Below are positions 1 through 10,700 of a DNA stretch of 64,000 nt, in pieces. The notes beneath the pieces were generated by a model. The model did no database searches and was not told where the DNA came from. It saw only the letters and a program-made list of their open reading frames with translations. Position 1 is the first letter of the stretch. Each line of letters starts with the position of its first letter. The translations under genes and the position numbers were made by a program. The stretch covers positions 5,043,597 through 5,107,596 of the forward strand of contig NC_088654.1 of the NCBI RefSeq assembly GCF_964019385.1. The letters are read 5' to 3'. Source of the DNA: Sycon ciliatum (taxonomy: Eukaryota > Porifera > Calcarea > Leucosolenida > Sycettidae).

Positions 1-193
1 ACCACAGTTGCGTCTGCAACCACCTCTACCATGCAGTATTCTGTTCTCGAGGTTCGTGGTTTCTCGTAAAAAAAAAATAATAAAAAAAACAGTGCTGCAG
101 TGAGTACTGTATGTGAGTAGCCTCCACTGGCCCTGCTTATGCATACATAACATACTCATTGAAGAGAGCATAGCACCTGCACACTGCACTAAC

Positions 194-826
194 CTTTGTC
201 ATTGGATCGATGCCATCTTTACAAATAGCTACGGTGGTATTTGCACTCCTGATGCACGTCTCAGGGTCATTGTCCGTGATGTTCAGGAACACGTCATACT
301 GGCTCGCGTTGTAGAAGTCGAGTCCCAGTGTCTCCGGCACCACGTACGGATAGCGCACTATCTCACATCCCTCTTGCGAATCATTCACTAGGGTGATGTT
401 CGGTGCTTCGCTCAACGTATTCAGTTCCGCTATCAGCTCTTCCACGTTGCTGTCGAGGATGCCCTCGATCACATCGTCAAGGAACATCACACAGTACGTG
501 TGGAGGCCGAAACCACTGCCGATGTTGTCCAGTTTGTCTCCTTGCGTACACAGCGACAGATCAAACGTGATCTGGCCCTCAGTCGTCGCCACCTCTTTCA
601 GAAGCGACTCGCCACTCTCCCGGCATGTATCGCACTTAGCATAGATCAGGGCCTGATTGCCGGACGATGCGGGACAGTAGATGTAGCGTCTGTTGGCGAA
701 GCTTTTCCAACCACTTGAACATACCTTCACCTGCGTGCTGGGGCACACGTGGCTGTGCCCCAGAGCCACCCCCAACAAGCTACACAAGGCTACGAACGCC
801 AGCACACACCAGCGTTCGGCATTCAT
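194..826 (-). CDS. First coding exon of a secreted, N-glycosylated protein
   Basis: An open frame reads from a Met at 826 toward lower coordinates. The protein opens with a clear signal peptide: about six polar residues, then a hydrophobic run (VLAFVALCSLLGVALG) and a likely cleavage near residue 23. The mature part is cysteine-rich and has several N-glycosylation sequons (NIT, NDS, NAS, NIT, NTT in the second half), so it should enter the secretory pathway. After 211 codons the sequence reads AAAG/GTTAGT (exon end at 194), a good splice donor in phase 0. The remaining codons to the in-frame stop at 137 are therefore probably intronic. Later exons would lie beyond the left edge. I do not recognise the family. 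It is the only ordinary host-like gene in the window. Confidence 0.6.
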
Positions 827-1267
827 GATTGATCGACGAGACAGGATTCCTCTATTCCACTCTTTGAAGTCTGACGTTGAGTCTCGTCAAGTTCACGCTC
901 ACTTCGGCAAACTCGCCGAGCACGCGGGCTGTTGCTTACAATTATTTGAAAGATGCAGGAAATCGTGACCACTAGCACGTCCAAGCCACTGCAATCAAGA
1001 GAGACGGGTGGAGGACATTCGTTCAAAACTACACGGGAGAGTGCATCTGGCATCAATACTCAACTAATGTTGACCTTCGCTTTCTCAACTATTAGTATTA
1101 CCTCAAACTGTGCTGGCCAGTAAATCAAGACAGTAGTTTGGACAGCTCCGGCACGTACGCAGCACTCAGCAGCGCTAGCTAGCTGGTGCTAGGGGTCGGC
1201 CCAGCTGCGTTTGCGCCGGAATGATCAAAAGTTGAGTACAATCGATCGAGCGGGCTGATCCTCCTAC

Positions 1268-2072
1268 TGAGTGCGTTCGATTACACACTTGAATAGATTC
1301 CTGAATCCATTCGCCTGGATTAAAGTCGTTCGTTTTTATGTCATGAGCCCTGGAATCGCTTCGGAATCGATTCCACCGATTCACATGGTGTGATGTAAAT
1401 AGCCAGGGGCGATTCTGATTCACCCGGGGCAATGCAGTGGCGGGAAAAGAAGCCACGTGTTAAGAAGTCATGACGGTAATAAAATGGTCCGACACATGAA
1501 CACAACTCCACAAAACCTATTCCAGAAACAAAATAGGGGAAAGGCAAGATAAAGGAGGGAGAAGAATATGCTAGCGAAAATCGTGCATAGCACAACTGGG
1601 CACAGTAGTGAGTTGCTTCAGCAAAATGTGTTGCTCTTGGCATTGCTGCGCTCCGGTAACAAGCAAGGAACATCATAAGCGGAGCAATATCGCACCGAGC
1701 AGGGAACAGCATTTCTTCTGTCTTGTCATCATCGAACAGCGTCCAGATCCAAGGGAATGCCTCGGCATAGTCCATTTTTCAGGCAACACCTAGCGTCAAT
1801 GGAAACATGGAATCTTCTGCATGCGAAAGGAACTATATCATATACAATTACATGTGAAAGAAAAGCGAAGAGAAGAAAGTCAGTTTCAAAAAGGATTTTT
1901 TTCGTGCAATCAACGACTTACGATCCTTTTGACCTTTTGTACAACGTGATGACCACGTAACCAAAACTCATTGTGATTCAACATGTTCACGCGGTTCGAT
2001 TACTTGGAAGAAATTACCCACTTGAATCGATTCATCGATGAATTGATTCAAGTGTCTAATCGAATGCACTCA
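1268..2072. mobile_element. Foldback/MITE-like element with ~45-bp terminal inverted repeats
   Basis: The left end (1268-1312) and right end (2030-2072) are inverted copies: each begins TGAGTGC(G/A)TTCGATTA and runs on through ACACTTGAAT. A short perfect palindrome around TTCATCGATGAA sits just inside the right end. The interior has no recognisable protein. I cannot define the target duplication, so the superfamily is open. The stretch 827-1267 before it shows no gene. Confidence 0.55.
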
Positions 2073-2294
2073 CTGTGACTGCCAGTCTTGCGACTTGCGC
2101 AGGTAGACCTAGCGGCTACATGTATGTGCTCGCGCTGCAAAGTCTGCATGCCCTCACCTGTCAGTTTGTTGCCATCGAGCTTCACGGACGCTCGCCATGA
2201 CGATAGAACGTGACGCTCGCACAAGACGGAGTACGGCCGGAATAGGAGCACCTGTTGTTGCTGTCTGTCAGCCAGTGCTCCAGTAGATAAAAGA

Positions 2295-3020
2295 GGCATG
2301 TACACCCTACTATAACCGATATGCACTGTACATTGTAATAAAGTTTGTCTTGTAGTTGTAACGGATGTGGCACTAAAGTCAAGAGGCTAGCGCTCGTACT
2401 GTGACATCACGTTTTTTCCGGAAGACATTGAAACTTGATTGAATGAAAGCACAAGCGATTTGTCATGACTCGCTTAACCCATTGAACGCTGATGACGTCT
2501 ATAGACGTCATTGAAAATGCCCCCCATGCGCGGGATGACGTCTATAGACGTCATGGGATATAGTGATTTCTGGCACTGTCTGGTGTGTAAAAGCACTGTT
2601 AGTCAGTTGGATCGTGATCCTGCCTCTTGTACGATAGGTCGTTGGTACGAATCCCGCTTGGAAACACTACGTGTCTTTTTTTTCTTCTTTTTTCAGCGAT
2701 CTTTCAGCTGCAATTTCACGCATTTGGCGTATTTCATGCAATTTGAGCAAACTTGCGTCCCCTATTGTGAGGCGCTATTCTTTTTGGGGACTGTATCGAT
2801 TCTGTCACCCTGTGGTTGATAGTCTTGGCAATCATTTCCAAAATATTTGAGGACCCCAGTGGCCAGAACCCTTGAGTTTTAGAACTTGCTATTGGCTCTG
2901 CTTTTAGCAATTTATATGCAGAGTACCATAGGCAAGGCCCAGTAGCGCTGAATGGGTTAAGTGGTGGGAACGGATGAGACGTTTCCGTTATTTTTGCCCA
3001 AAGATGCATTGCAGGGTTGT
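2295..3020 (+). repeat. Host repeat X, copy 1, split by a piggyBac-like MITE
   Basis: The run containing GAGGCATGTA, CCGATATGCACTG and AAGTCAAGAGGCTAG at 2295-2405, then TGACATCACG and AACTTGATTGAATGA to 2477, recurs at 6285-6400 plus 6915-6938 and 7805-7900. The right part GTGGTGGGAACGGATGAGA (2961 on) matches 7847 on. The two copies carry different insertions at different points, so each serves as the empty-site control for the other. Confidence 0.7.
2478..2956. mobile_element. piggyBac-like non-autonomous element (TTAA target duplication)
   Basis: The element is bounded by TTAA on both sides (2474-2477 and 2957-2960), and its ends are inverted: CCCATTGAACGCTG on the left and GCGCTGAATGGG on the right. 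TTAA duplications and CCC-starting termini are the hallmark of piggyBac. Just inside the left end GACGTCTATAGACGTC occurs twice (about 2497 and 2539), a palindromic subterminal motif. At 479 bp with no transposase it is a MITE. Repeat X at about 7840 lacks the insertion and shows a single TTTA-like site there. Confidence 0.8.
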
Positions 3021-3081
3021 AGCCACTCGCGCTCTTACGAAGTCATGTACGGTGACAACATACAGACACAGTAGTAATACA

Positions 3082-3227
3082 CAAGGCAGAACAACAGAGA
3101 CTAAATATTTCAAAAATCTTTCTCGTTACTCCGAGTTTCGCGTTCATATCAGATCGTCTGATGAGTGTTTATGAACGCGAAACTCGGAGTAACGAGAAAA
3201 CGTTTTAGTCTCTGTTGTTTTGCCTTG
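3082..3227. mobile_element. Palindromic element with a hammerhead ribozyme at its centre
   Basis: The left arm (CAAGGCAGAACAACAGAGACT, then CTCGTTACTCCGAGTTTCGC) is repeated in reverse complement in the right arm, ending TTGCCTTG at 3227. A 12-bp direct repeat GACACAGTAGTA flanks the palindrome at 3065-3076 and 3229-3240 and is a plausible target-site duplication. The turn of the hairpin encodes the ribozyme listed separately. There is no open frame of note. The layout matches the larger palindrome at 35101-35449. Confidence 0.7.
3154..3195 (+). ncRNA. Type-I hammerhead self-cleaving ribozyme (H1)
   Basis: All core positions are present. Stem I is TCGT (3154-3157) paired with ACGA (3192-3195). 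CTGATGA is at 3158-3164. Stem II is GTGTT/AACGC closing a TATG loop (3165-3178). GAAA is at 3179-3182. Stem III is a minimal ACTC-G-GAGT hairpin (3182-3190). The cleavage triplet is GTA, with the break predicted after 3191. G10.1-C11.1 is intact. The very short stem III resembles that of retrozyme and Penelope hammerheads, which often cleave best as dimers. The long arms of the surrounding palindrome compete with this fold. Confidence 0.75.
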
Positions 3228-3555
3228 CGACACAGTAGTACATGTTCTTTTACTAGTATCACTCTCTTATTATTGACCGCCACAGAAACTTGTGATCTCT
3301 AAGTTGCCAAATATCAGCATATATTGACCGCTTATATTAACCACTTATTATTGACCACTTAGCCCGAGGACTTACAAGTAAAACCTTTTCCTCTACTTGG
3401 AAAACAGTCAGAATTGAAAAAACACAATTGGCCATCTACTTAAGCGATGACTTTTGCTGAATATTAACCGCTTTTATTCACCACTTATCTTTTATTCACC
3501 ACTTTTCGATACCTACTGTAAGTGTAAAGAGAGCAGGACTCGGTGCTGCGCTTGA

Positions 3556-4191
3556 TTCCTATTGTTGTTGTTGTGTTTATTTTAATTCGCAAACCAAACG
3601 GGCAGATCTGCCCCATGAAAAGGTGGCGAATGCAGATAGAAAGCAGTAATAAATGAAATTGGGGAGGGATGTAATAAGGATAGAGGTGGAGAATAACTAA
3701 GCCAGCTGATCATCAAACAGGACGTTTGCTACTCTAGGTACTCTATGCACTAAGGGTGTGCGGAATCAAGCTGGCGCGGACCTGGCGGAGTCTGCAGATG
3801 GTACGTATATCGCTGGGTAAGGTGTTCCACAGGTGGGCCCCCCCGGAACGCGAGGCAACCCTTGCCGAACCTGGTGCAAACTGGCAGTTGGCGCAGACCC
3901 ATGGTGGAGTGTACCTAGTTGGGCCAGCTGACGAAGGAACTAGAAGAGGTTACAGGTCAGAACTTGCGTGCCCATTCCGAGACCTCCAGACAAGAATGAT
4001 GAACTTCTGCCTGAATATCTCGGATACGCTGTAGGTGTCCAATCTCGGCAGGAGGGTACGCGCGGAGGTGTGATGCGAGAGTCCGAAAACCCGGCCCTTG
4101 CCGCCCGATTCTGCATGACTTGTAGCCGATCTAATTGGTTGGCAGTAAGAAGTGGGGAAAACGCATTGGATCCGTACATCAGGTCAGACAT
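3556..4191 (-). pseudogene. Decayed CR1/L2-like LINE, C-terminal RT region and 3' end
   Basis: Read on the minus strand, the segment starting at 4191 contains LQVMQNRAARAGF, the conserved 'lQ.iQNRAAR' block found after the reverse transcriptase of CR1/L2/Jockey LINEs. Later, in another frame, come TRFGKGCLAF and a GxP-TLP-like 'pure fold' tail. Stops and frameshifts break the frame. At 3600-3613 a GGGCAGATCTGCCC hairpin precedes a TTTGCG...AAAATAAA end and a (CAA)n tail (3561-3573 on the plus strand). This is the usual LINE 3' hairpin-plus-microsatellite terminus, so the 3' end is intact and the 5' end lost. Confidence 0.65.
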
Positions 4192-4624
4192 GGTGATCGC
4201 TTTAAAGTAGAGAACTCTAGTGTTTGGTACTCATGGTGGTTGTAGTCCGTTGTGCACGTTATTGAAACGTCTTTGTCGCTTACAATGTGAGTCTTCTGGT
4301 AGCGAATACTCTGTTGTCATGAGTCCGCTGCGTGCCCGGCTCTTTTTCTACTACGATCTAGCATTCTTTGTGTCCGTGGTGCTCGTTCTCGTCGGGGTTT
4401 CCCCGTCCAACGTTTTGTGGATAGTTTGGTCGTGGTGGCTGAGTCTCGCCTTGTTACGTAATTTTCTGATCTTTTAAACTTTGTTTATTTTGTTTATCAA
4501 TTTTTTTATTTTCCTTGATGAAGTTATTGGTGTACTTATTAATTAGTACAATGTTGTTGTTCTTTGTTATTGTTTTCCCCTTTTGAATAGAGTTTCTTGA
4601 TTGAGTTTATTTCAATTATAAAAC

Positions 4625-5765
4625 TTGACTGAACTGGACTTCCTTAAGTCCGTTTTTCTAAAGAACGGGTACCCTGACGATCTATTGAAGGAACTCATGA
4701 GCGAAAGGCTAGATAAAAAGGAAAAACGTTTTAGCCCGGACAAATGTCCCACGTATCTTTCTCTCCCCTGGAAAGGTAACCTCTCATTATTCATGAGTCG
4801 CTTAGTACGGAAACCCCACTTGCATCTAAATTGGTATACCAATTTGAGTGACGACAATGCGGTAGTCGGTACGTTTGTAGGACTCTTCAACATCTGAACG
4901 CACGTATCAAGTAGCACGTCGCACTGCATATGCTGACTGGCTCGGCATGGGCACTGCGACCAAAACGCGGCAGGCCACTGAAGAACCCTCGGCCACAGCC
5001 ATCGTTAGCACAATTTCCGTCATCGGCAATAGTGCCTCCATTACCCGAATCGAGAGCGTTTGAGTCGGGTAATGGGCATATTGTCACCACAACACAATGC
5101 ACCATAACAACACAAGATAACAACACACCACAACAACATTCAGCTCAAGACCAAAGTTGACGCTGTGATGAGGTAATGCCCTCATCGCCGTCTTTGCCGT
5201 TGCCTCCCCCACAACCGCCACCTACATCGGCGGTGCTGGGGCTGGGTCTGTGGTGTCGGTGGCACGTGAATATATGGATGAGGCAAGCACTGATTGTGAA
5301 CAACGAGAAAGAAGGCTGAAGGGAACGGAATTCAACAAAGAAAGTAAAACAATCAACATTCAAAGACCTAGACGATCAACGGCTAATTATTCAATGAATT
5401 ATTACAGTACTGGAGATCAAGCACCGGCGAGGACACTGGGAACACAAGATTTAACAACAACAACAACAATGGTAACAATTCGCCATCTAGATCAAAGGAG
5501 GAGTCAACGAACAGAGGTTAAACAACATGAAGCAAGCCTGGGACCGATCAGTGTTGATGAGGAGAATGACACGGAGGATGACACTGAGGAGGAGGTGGGA
5601 GATGAGACGGAGGACGAGGTTGTGGTTGTTGATTTTAGTTTTTCTGTTCTTTGTCGTGGACGGTATGCTAGTCAATTGAAAGTACTTGAGGCTGTTTGTA
5701 TTCGTTTGCATAAGCCTGATCTTTGTAAGCAGAAGAAACATGTAGTTGCGTTAAAATTGTTTTAG
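4625..5765 (+). pseudogene. Penelope-like element fragment: RT linker, AT-hook insert and GIY-YIG C-terminus
   Basis: The frame at 4625-4897 (FLKSVFLKNGYPDDLL ... CPTYLSLPWKG) matches the region between reverse transcriptase and endonuclease in Penelope-like elements (NGYP, then CPxYLxLPWxG). It stops before the GIY-YIG start. From about 4895 a second frame has RTYQVARRTAYADWLG, resembling the '(G)RT..RE....WLG' part of GIY-YIG. A third frame (from 4930) has an AT-hook-like KRGRPLKNPRP. The frame 5250-5765 ends with FSVLCRGR...LKVLEAVCIRLHKPDLCKQK...LKLF, the C-terminal block that holds the catalytic Glu of these endonucleases, preceded by an acidic stretch (DEENDTEDDTEEEVGDETEDE). The frames are disrupted, so this is dead. 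Confidence 0.6.
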
Positions 5766-6280
5766 TAGGAGCACAGCATGATTGTTTGTCTCACTACACA
5801 GTTTTAGCGTTATAATTATTAGTTTTTCACCAACCGTTGCACTTAGCTCTCACTTCACTTCTATTGTCTCACCTTCCCTCATTCTATTTTGGCACTGTAT
5901 TTTGTTCTCGTAACACATCATTGAATGTATATTTAATCATTGTTCAGCATGGTTACTCTTCAGTCACGACTTCCCACTGAAGAATGTGACAAGAAAATTA
6001 ATTCTGGTAAACTTTCATGACTTCGTTGTAGTGTGGCGATGACTGCAGAATTTGTTCTATTTATTGCTATTGTTGAATTCGAAACAGGACAACTGACGAC
6101 ATGTCCAGACATTACAACGGGAACAGGTAGGTTGGGGGAACGACATTTATTATAGACGACGAGACAAGAGACCAAGACGAACGAAACGACTACATTGAAG
6201 ATTGAGAAAAGAGAGAGTGAGATCAAATCTGAACGGCAAGATAAAGGGCCTGGGTAGCTATGGCAAATATGGACGCGCAA
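5766..6280 (+). other. 3' untranslated tail of the Penelope-like fragment; no gene
   Basis: The sequence is AT-rich with no convincing coding region. CTGAAGAATG...GAAAA near 5972-5995 is a very weak echo of the hammerhead-like motif that follows other GIY-YIG fragments here. Beyond about 6000 I see nothing I can name before repeat X resumes. Confidence 0.35.
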
Positions 6281-6284
6281 GTGA

Positions 6285-8065
6285 AAGAGGCATGTATACT
6301 CCACTACAACCGATATGCACTGAACTTTGTAATAAGGTTTGTCTTGTAGTTGTAACCGATGTCGTACTAAAGTCAAGAGGCTAGGCCTAGTACTGTTGAG
6401 GACATGGAAATCCGGTCGCACGTCTAGCGGCCCCAGGGTACGCTCTGGCGGAATATGCTCGCGAAATAATGGAATTAAGCTTTTTAAAATGAATTCTCGC
6501 ATTATGCTCGCAAAATTCTCCTAACGCTTTGGCACGCGGGGATACATATTCACTTTGTTATACTTATGGAGCCTCAAAGCTCGGAAAATGTACTTTTTTA
6601 GTACCTGCTTGTGGCCTTAAGTACAACACAATGTTACATGAGTATCGCCATATCAATTTGTCCTCGCATTCTAGAGATCGACAGGGAAAAGAGAAAACAA
6701 TACTTCTTCTCAGTATTCATTAGTTTTTCAAAAGAGTTTTACACTATCAAATTCGTTTGAGTTACCTTCGAAAAATGTAATGTTCAAGTGTGTTCGTGAT
6801 TGCCATTATTTTTCCAACCGATGTCACCTCCAACTTGCGAATAATCAACTTATGTCCCCCGTAGCTGCACCTATCCTTCTATTCGGAAAAAGGCGCAATC
6901 ACAAAAAGATTGTTCCAACTCTGACATCACGGTTTGGCCGGAAGGGGAAATATACCCTAAAAATCAAATTTCGACCAGTTGTAGTCTTCGGGGTGCTGAG
7001 TCGAATGGTCTTGGTCCGAGGAAGCTGAGACGCTCCCTTCCTACTTGAATCCCAATCGAACTCGCGCACTTCCACCGAAACTGGGTGACTGCGCCCTAGG
7101 AGATGGGGATTTGTATGCAAAATGTCACTAAAAGCGCCATTTCGTTCTTATAAAGGCACGGATGACCGCGATTGGCCCATATGTTGTAGTCCTTTGGACG
7201 CTGCGTCGACTGGTTTTGGTCCGAAAAGATTGCGATGTAGCGTTCCTCCTTTATTCCCAATCGAACATGGTTGAACAAGCAGTCACGTGCTCCTGCGTAC
7301 ACCAGTCACCTGGTCACTGTGCCTGCAGGGTACAACTTACTAGTCTGTTTGACCTTTTTTTGGTGCACTCCTATCACCCGAGTTGAACTCGAGTTGAACC
7401 TTGGTGTGAAATTTGTCGCCTGCTGGCGTGGTGACCAAGTGATTTGGGCACCCAGGAGCATGTGACGTTGTTCAACCATGTTCGATTGGGAATAAAGGAG
7501 GAACGCTGCATCACAGCCTTTTCGGACAAAAAACAGTCGACTCAGCGTCCAAAAGAATACAACATATGGGCCAATCGCGGTCATCCGTGCTTTTATAAGA
7601 ACGAAATGGCGCTTTTAGTGACATTTTGCATACAAATCCCCATCTCGTAGGGCGCAGCCACCCAGTTTCGGTGGAAGCGCGCGAGTTCGATTGGGATTCA
7701 AGTAGGAAGGGAGCGTCTCAGCTTTCTCGGACCAAGACCATTCCACTCAGCACGCCGAAGACTACAACTGGTGAAGTTTTGATTTTTGCCTTAACTTCCC
7801 CTTTAAAACTTGATTGAATGAGAGCGCGAACGAGTTACTCACTTTAGTGGTGGGAACGGATGAGATGTTTCCGTTGGTTTTGCCCAAAGAGGCATACTAC
7901 CCTGGGGCGGCTAGACGTGCGACCGGATTTCCATGTCCATGACAGTACGAGGTCCAGGCTTATGACATAAGTACGACATCGGTTACAACTAAAAGAAAAA
8001 CCTTATTACAGTGAACAGTGCATATCGGTTGTAGTGGGGTAGACAGGCCTCTTTTACTGGAAAAT
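6285..8065. repeat. Repeat X copies in inverted orientation around nested elements
   Basis: The stretch 6285-6445 (GAGGCATGTATACTCC ... CGATATGCACTG ... CATGGAAATCCGGTCGCACG) returns as its reverse complement at 7895-8060 (CGTGCGACCGGATTTCCATG ... CAGTGCATATCGG ... AGGCCTC). The block is therefore a ~1.8-kb foldback with a second palindrome nested inside it at 6939-7804. 6530-6900 shows no feature I can name. Confidence 0.65.
6939..7804. mobile_element. Long palindromic foldback element inserted in repeat X
   Basis: The left arm 6939-7300 and right arm 7440-7804 are near-identical inverted copies: AAGGGGAA at the start, CCAGTTGTAGTCTTCGG, CTTGGTCCGAG, GGGATTTGTATGCAAAATG and AAGGCACGGATGACCGCG all recur in reverse. 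Because of this symmetry, mirrored frames appear on both strands, but neither codes for a recognisable protein. The uninterrupted version of the target is at about 2405-2440 (CCGGAAGACATTGAAACTTG), which brackets the insertion. The central 7300-7440 is a loop of unique sequence. A diverged relative lies at about 43440-43762. Confidence 0.7.
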
Positions 8066-8239
8066 TAACACAACGGTTTTAAATGCAATAAATCATACAT
8101 TGGAAACGAAATCAGAAAAAATGCATGTGTAAAATACAGAATTTCGGACCCAAACAAATAAAACTTCAAATCAATTTTATAATCAAATTAACTCAATCAA
8201 TAAACTCAATAAACTCAATTCAAAAGGAGGAAAATATTA

Positions 8240-10700
8240 CAAAAAACAACAACACTGTACTATAAGAACACCCAAAACTTCAAGAAGGAAAATAATGATT
8301 GGTGAAACTATTACCATAGTACACACTCCTGCAGTTAAACATTGAACTTCTCCTCCTCAAGTTTAAGACGTACAAGAGCAAAATATATTATAGTGGGTCC
8401 GAGCAGTAGACGAAACGGTAGGGAGGAACAAAACAACGAATACTTCAAAGTATGTGCAATTGGTTTCTACACATTAACAAAAAGTTGAGCAACACGATGA
8501 CGAAGTTATTATTTACACAAGCACAATACATGGAATTGTTGAGATTGTGAATAGATATGAAAAACTTGAAAGGGTCAACACGACTGTCTATTCAAGACTA
8601 CACAATACCCGCAATTTACTATGTACGAGCAATGTCTTCACGCAAGAAACTGAGATAAACAGCAAACGGATTTATAGCCTGATATGAAGACTGTATATGG
8701 AAATACCGCTGTAATGATAGCACCTGAGCACAAATTCCTATATCAATCGGTTCTTTTAAGAGCCCATTTAGTCTAGCATGGTGTGTGAACATTTCATCAA
8801 TGAAGCAGGCTATAGCTGCCTCGTGCTTTTCCTTGTACTTCACAAACGTCAATTGTGTGTGATCATCGACATCATTATAAAAGAAGTCTCGTGCACTGCT
8901 AGCTTGCTGAAAATGATTGATTGAGGAAGATTTGTAAATGATCTGGCTTCCTGGTTGTAACCATTTGCGTAAAAATGCGTGCATGCCAGAAAGGTCAACA
9001 GAACGGTCCAGCAGGGTCACAGCAAAGTTAGTGTTCATCTCTACCGCAATAATCATGCTAAATTCGGCATAGGGCTTGAAAACATCCAAATATACTAGAT
9101 TCAAAGGTCCAAACTTCAACTTCTTTTCAAGCACTTCGACGCTTTTGGAGATTATCCAATGATATGATCTAGCTTTCGACATAATCTGCACTTTGCAGGA
9201 GGTTGGTAGGTCAAACAATGTGAAGAAGCCTAGCACAATCTCCATGAGATTTCCTGGGGCACTGGAAAGATTTGATTTAGCTACGATCTGCCATGCAGAC
9301 CCGCAACGCTTGCAATCCCACAGATAGCCGCCTTTTGACGATTGATGAACATATATCCTGGCTGGTAATTCGCAGAGATTACATTGAATTTCATTACGAA
9401 TCACCTTCCTTCTCGCCAAGAAGCGTAGCAATGACTCGTTGTCCTGTATATGTGCCGAAATATCCTTCCAAGAGTACTCTTCCTCCTCGTCCTCCATTAT
9501 TGTTCTTGGTTGCACAATCTGGGTTCCCTCTAAACGTGCATAGGCTGCTCCACGAACAGAAGCCGAGTCTTCGAAACCGGAAATCATCTTGGCGTCCGAC
9601 AGTGTCACAATAAACGTTAACAGAGATCCAGTAAGTTGACCATAAAGGCGTTTAACCAGTTATTTTATATTGTTGAACTAGCAATGTCACCTGGAGCAGA
9701 GTAACATTAAGGCAGATAATACCGTTCGCGAACTTGATGGCATTTAACAACGGCTTCAAATCGGCGATGACAACCTTCCTGGATACTGTTGCTTCTACGA
9801 TTTCCACTATTTATTCTTGTCTGGACGTACCACGACTGATGGTGAAACAAAGGCGTGTTTACTCGTCCCATTAGCTCTTAGCCCGCCGGTGTTGTAAGTT
9901 TCACAGTAGAGCGCTATTTCCTCCGCCTCAGGTGAAAAGTCAGCTTCCAGTGACTGAAACCACTTGACAACGTCTCCCCGCGGAACTAATGCCAAGATTT
10001 CAAATATGATATATAGCGCTGGCATCAGCGAAATGTTTTCGATGAAACATTTATGCGGTGAAACTGTTATATTTGGAAGGATTCAAATGCAATAATTATA
10101 TTATCGATATCATCAGCGACATGTTTTCGCTGAAACTGCCATTAGGCAAAACTGCTATTCTGTGAATGGAAATTCTGTGAACATGCTCTTGAAGAACCTG
10201 TTTTCTTTGAACATGACTTTCGACGAAGTGTCCAGTCGCTAAATCTGACACTCTATGACATGTCTTTTAGTGGACCGTCGGTCTGTGAATGATCGTTCTT
10301 TGAACGCGTTTTCGGTGAACCGTCGGGATACCACTTGCGTAATTAATGAAAATCGACACATCGTTTTGAAGGCTACATTTCAATCTTTGCAATTTTGTAT
10401 CTTCCAAACTTTAATAGATTAGAGGTTCACGCGCACTTGCCATTTTCTATAATGTTTTATCCCCATTCCTACCGCACTGTGGTACTAGAAACTCTGTGTT
10501 GTGAAATATTCAATGAGAACCTTCGAGCATTGGTATAATTTGATAATAAGAAGAGTAGGAAGATTGAACACTGTTGAATCTCGTTGCCTGCTCCCAAAAT
10601 CTTCCCTACATATCACGCAGACCGCAAATCGTACTCATTTGGCGGGACTGTGTCGATAGTTATAATCTACGCAGTTGCTGGACGACTCGAAACACGGATG
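8240..10700 (-). repeat. Duplicated unit carrying ISXO2-derived gene, copy A
   Basis: The coding region and its flanks are homologous to 47030-49190 and 57540-59800. The 3' flank shares AGGAACAAAACAA...GGTTTCTACA and GAATAGATATGAAA. The 5' flank shares TTGTTGAACTAGCAATGTCACC and the more distant block CACGCGCACTTGCCATTTTC...TATCACGCAGACCGC...GTGTCGATAGTTAT (10430-10665). Homology that reaches well beyond the gene on both sides argues for segmental duplication rather than copying of an mRNA. 10020-10330 within it is a low-complexity run of GTGAA/TGAAAC phrases (e.g. CATGTTTTCGCTGAAAC), possibly a separate small insertion. Confidence 0.7.
8619..9587 (-). CDS. ISXO2/Merlin-transposase-derived protein, copy A
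   Basis: An intronless frame of about 322 residues from Met 9587 (an upstream in-frame Met at 9608 is not shared). Copies B and C start at the equivalent Met, which decides the start. Order: an acidic N-terminus (MEDEEEEYS), helix LLRFLARRKVI, a zinc ribbon (CNLC ... CKRC), then FFTLFDLPTS, which matches the ISXO2/IS1595 layout 'CxxC...WxCxxC...'. The DDE-like part follows: VYLDVFKP (first Asp), the family's LLDRS block, LQPGSQIIYKSSS where the active family has '(L)PGTIIxSD', and KHEAAIACF where it has 'HTxxVES.W'. The second catalytic Asp is therefore missing, although Glu may be kept. I infer a nuclear DNA-binding, non-transposing descendant. No terminal inverted repeats are evident. Confidence 0.65.
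   Translation of the reverse strand: MISGFEDSASVRGAAYARLEGTQIVQPRTIMEDEEEEYSWKDISAHIQDNESLLRFLARRKVIRNEIQCNLCELPARIYVHQSSKGGYLWDCKRCGSAWQIVAKSNLSSAPGNLMEIVLGFFTLFDLPTSCKVQIMSKARSYHWIISKSVEVLEKKLKFGPLNLVYLDVFKPYAEFSMIIAVEMNTNFAVTLLDRSVDLSGMHAFLRKWLQPGSQIIYKSSSINHFQQASSARDFFYNDVDDHTQLTFVKYKEKHEAAIACFIDEMFTHHARLNGLLKEPIDIGICAQVLSLQRYFHIQSSYQAINPFAVYLSFLREDIART

Noticed and set aside
137..196. Extension of the secreted protein to the in-frame stop at 137
   Set aside because: A strong splice donor (AAAG/GTTAGT) lies at 194/193, so the last ~18 codons are more likely intron. I kept the exon end at 194, although the unspliced reading cannot be excluded.
2482..2525. CTGATGA followed by a hairpin and TGAAAA in the piggyBac-like terminus, resembling a hammerhead
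   Set aside because: The GACGTCTATAGACGTC palindrome extends into bases that must be unpaired, GAAA is not adjacent to stem II, and there is no stem I/III or cleavage triplet. It is the normal subterminal motif, repeated at about 2539.
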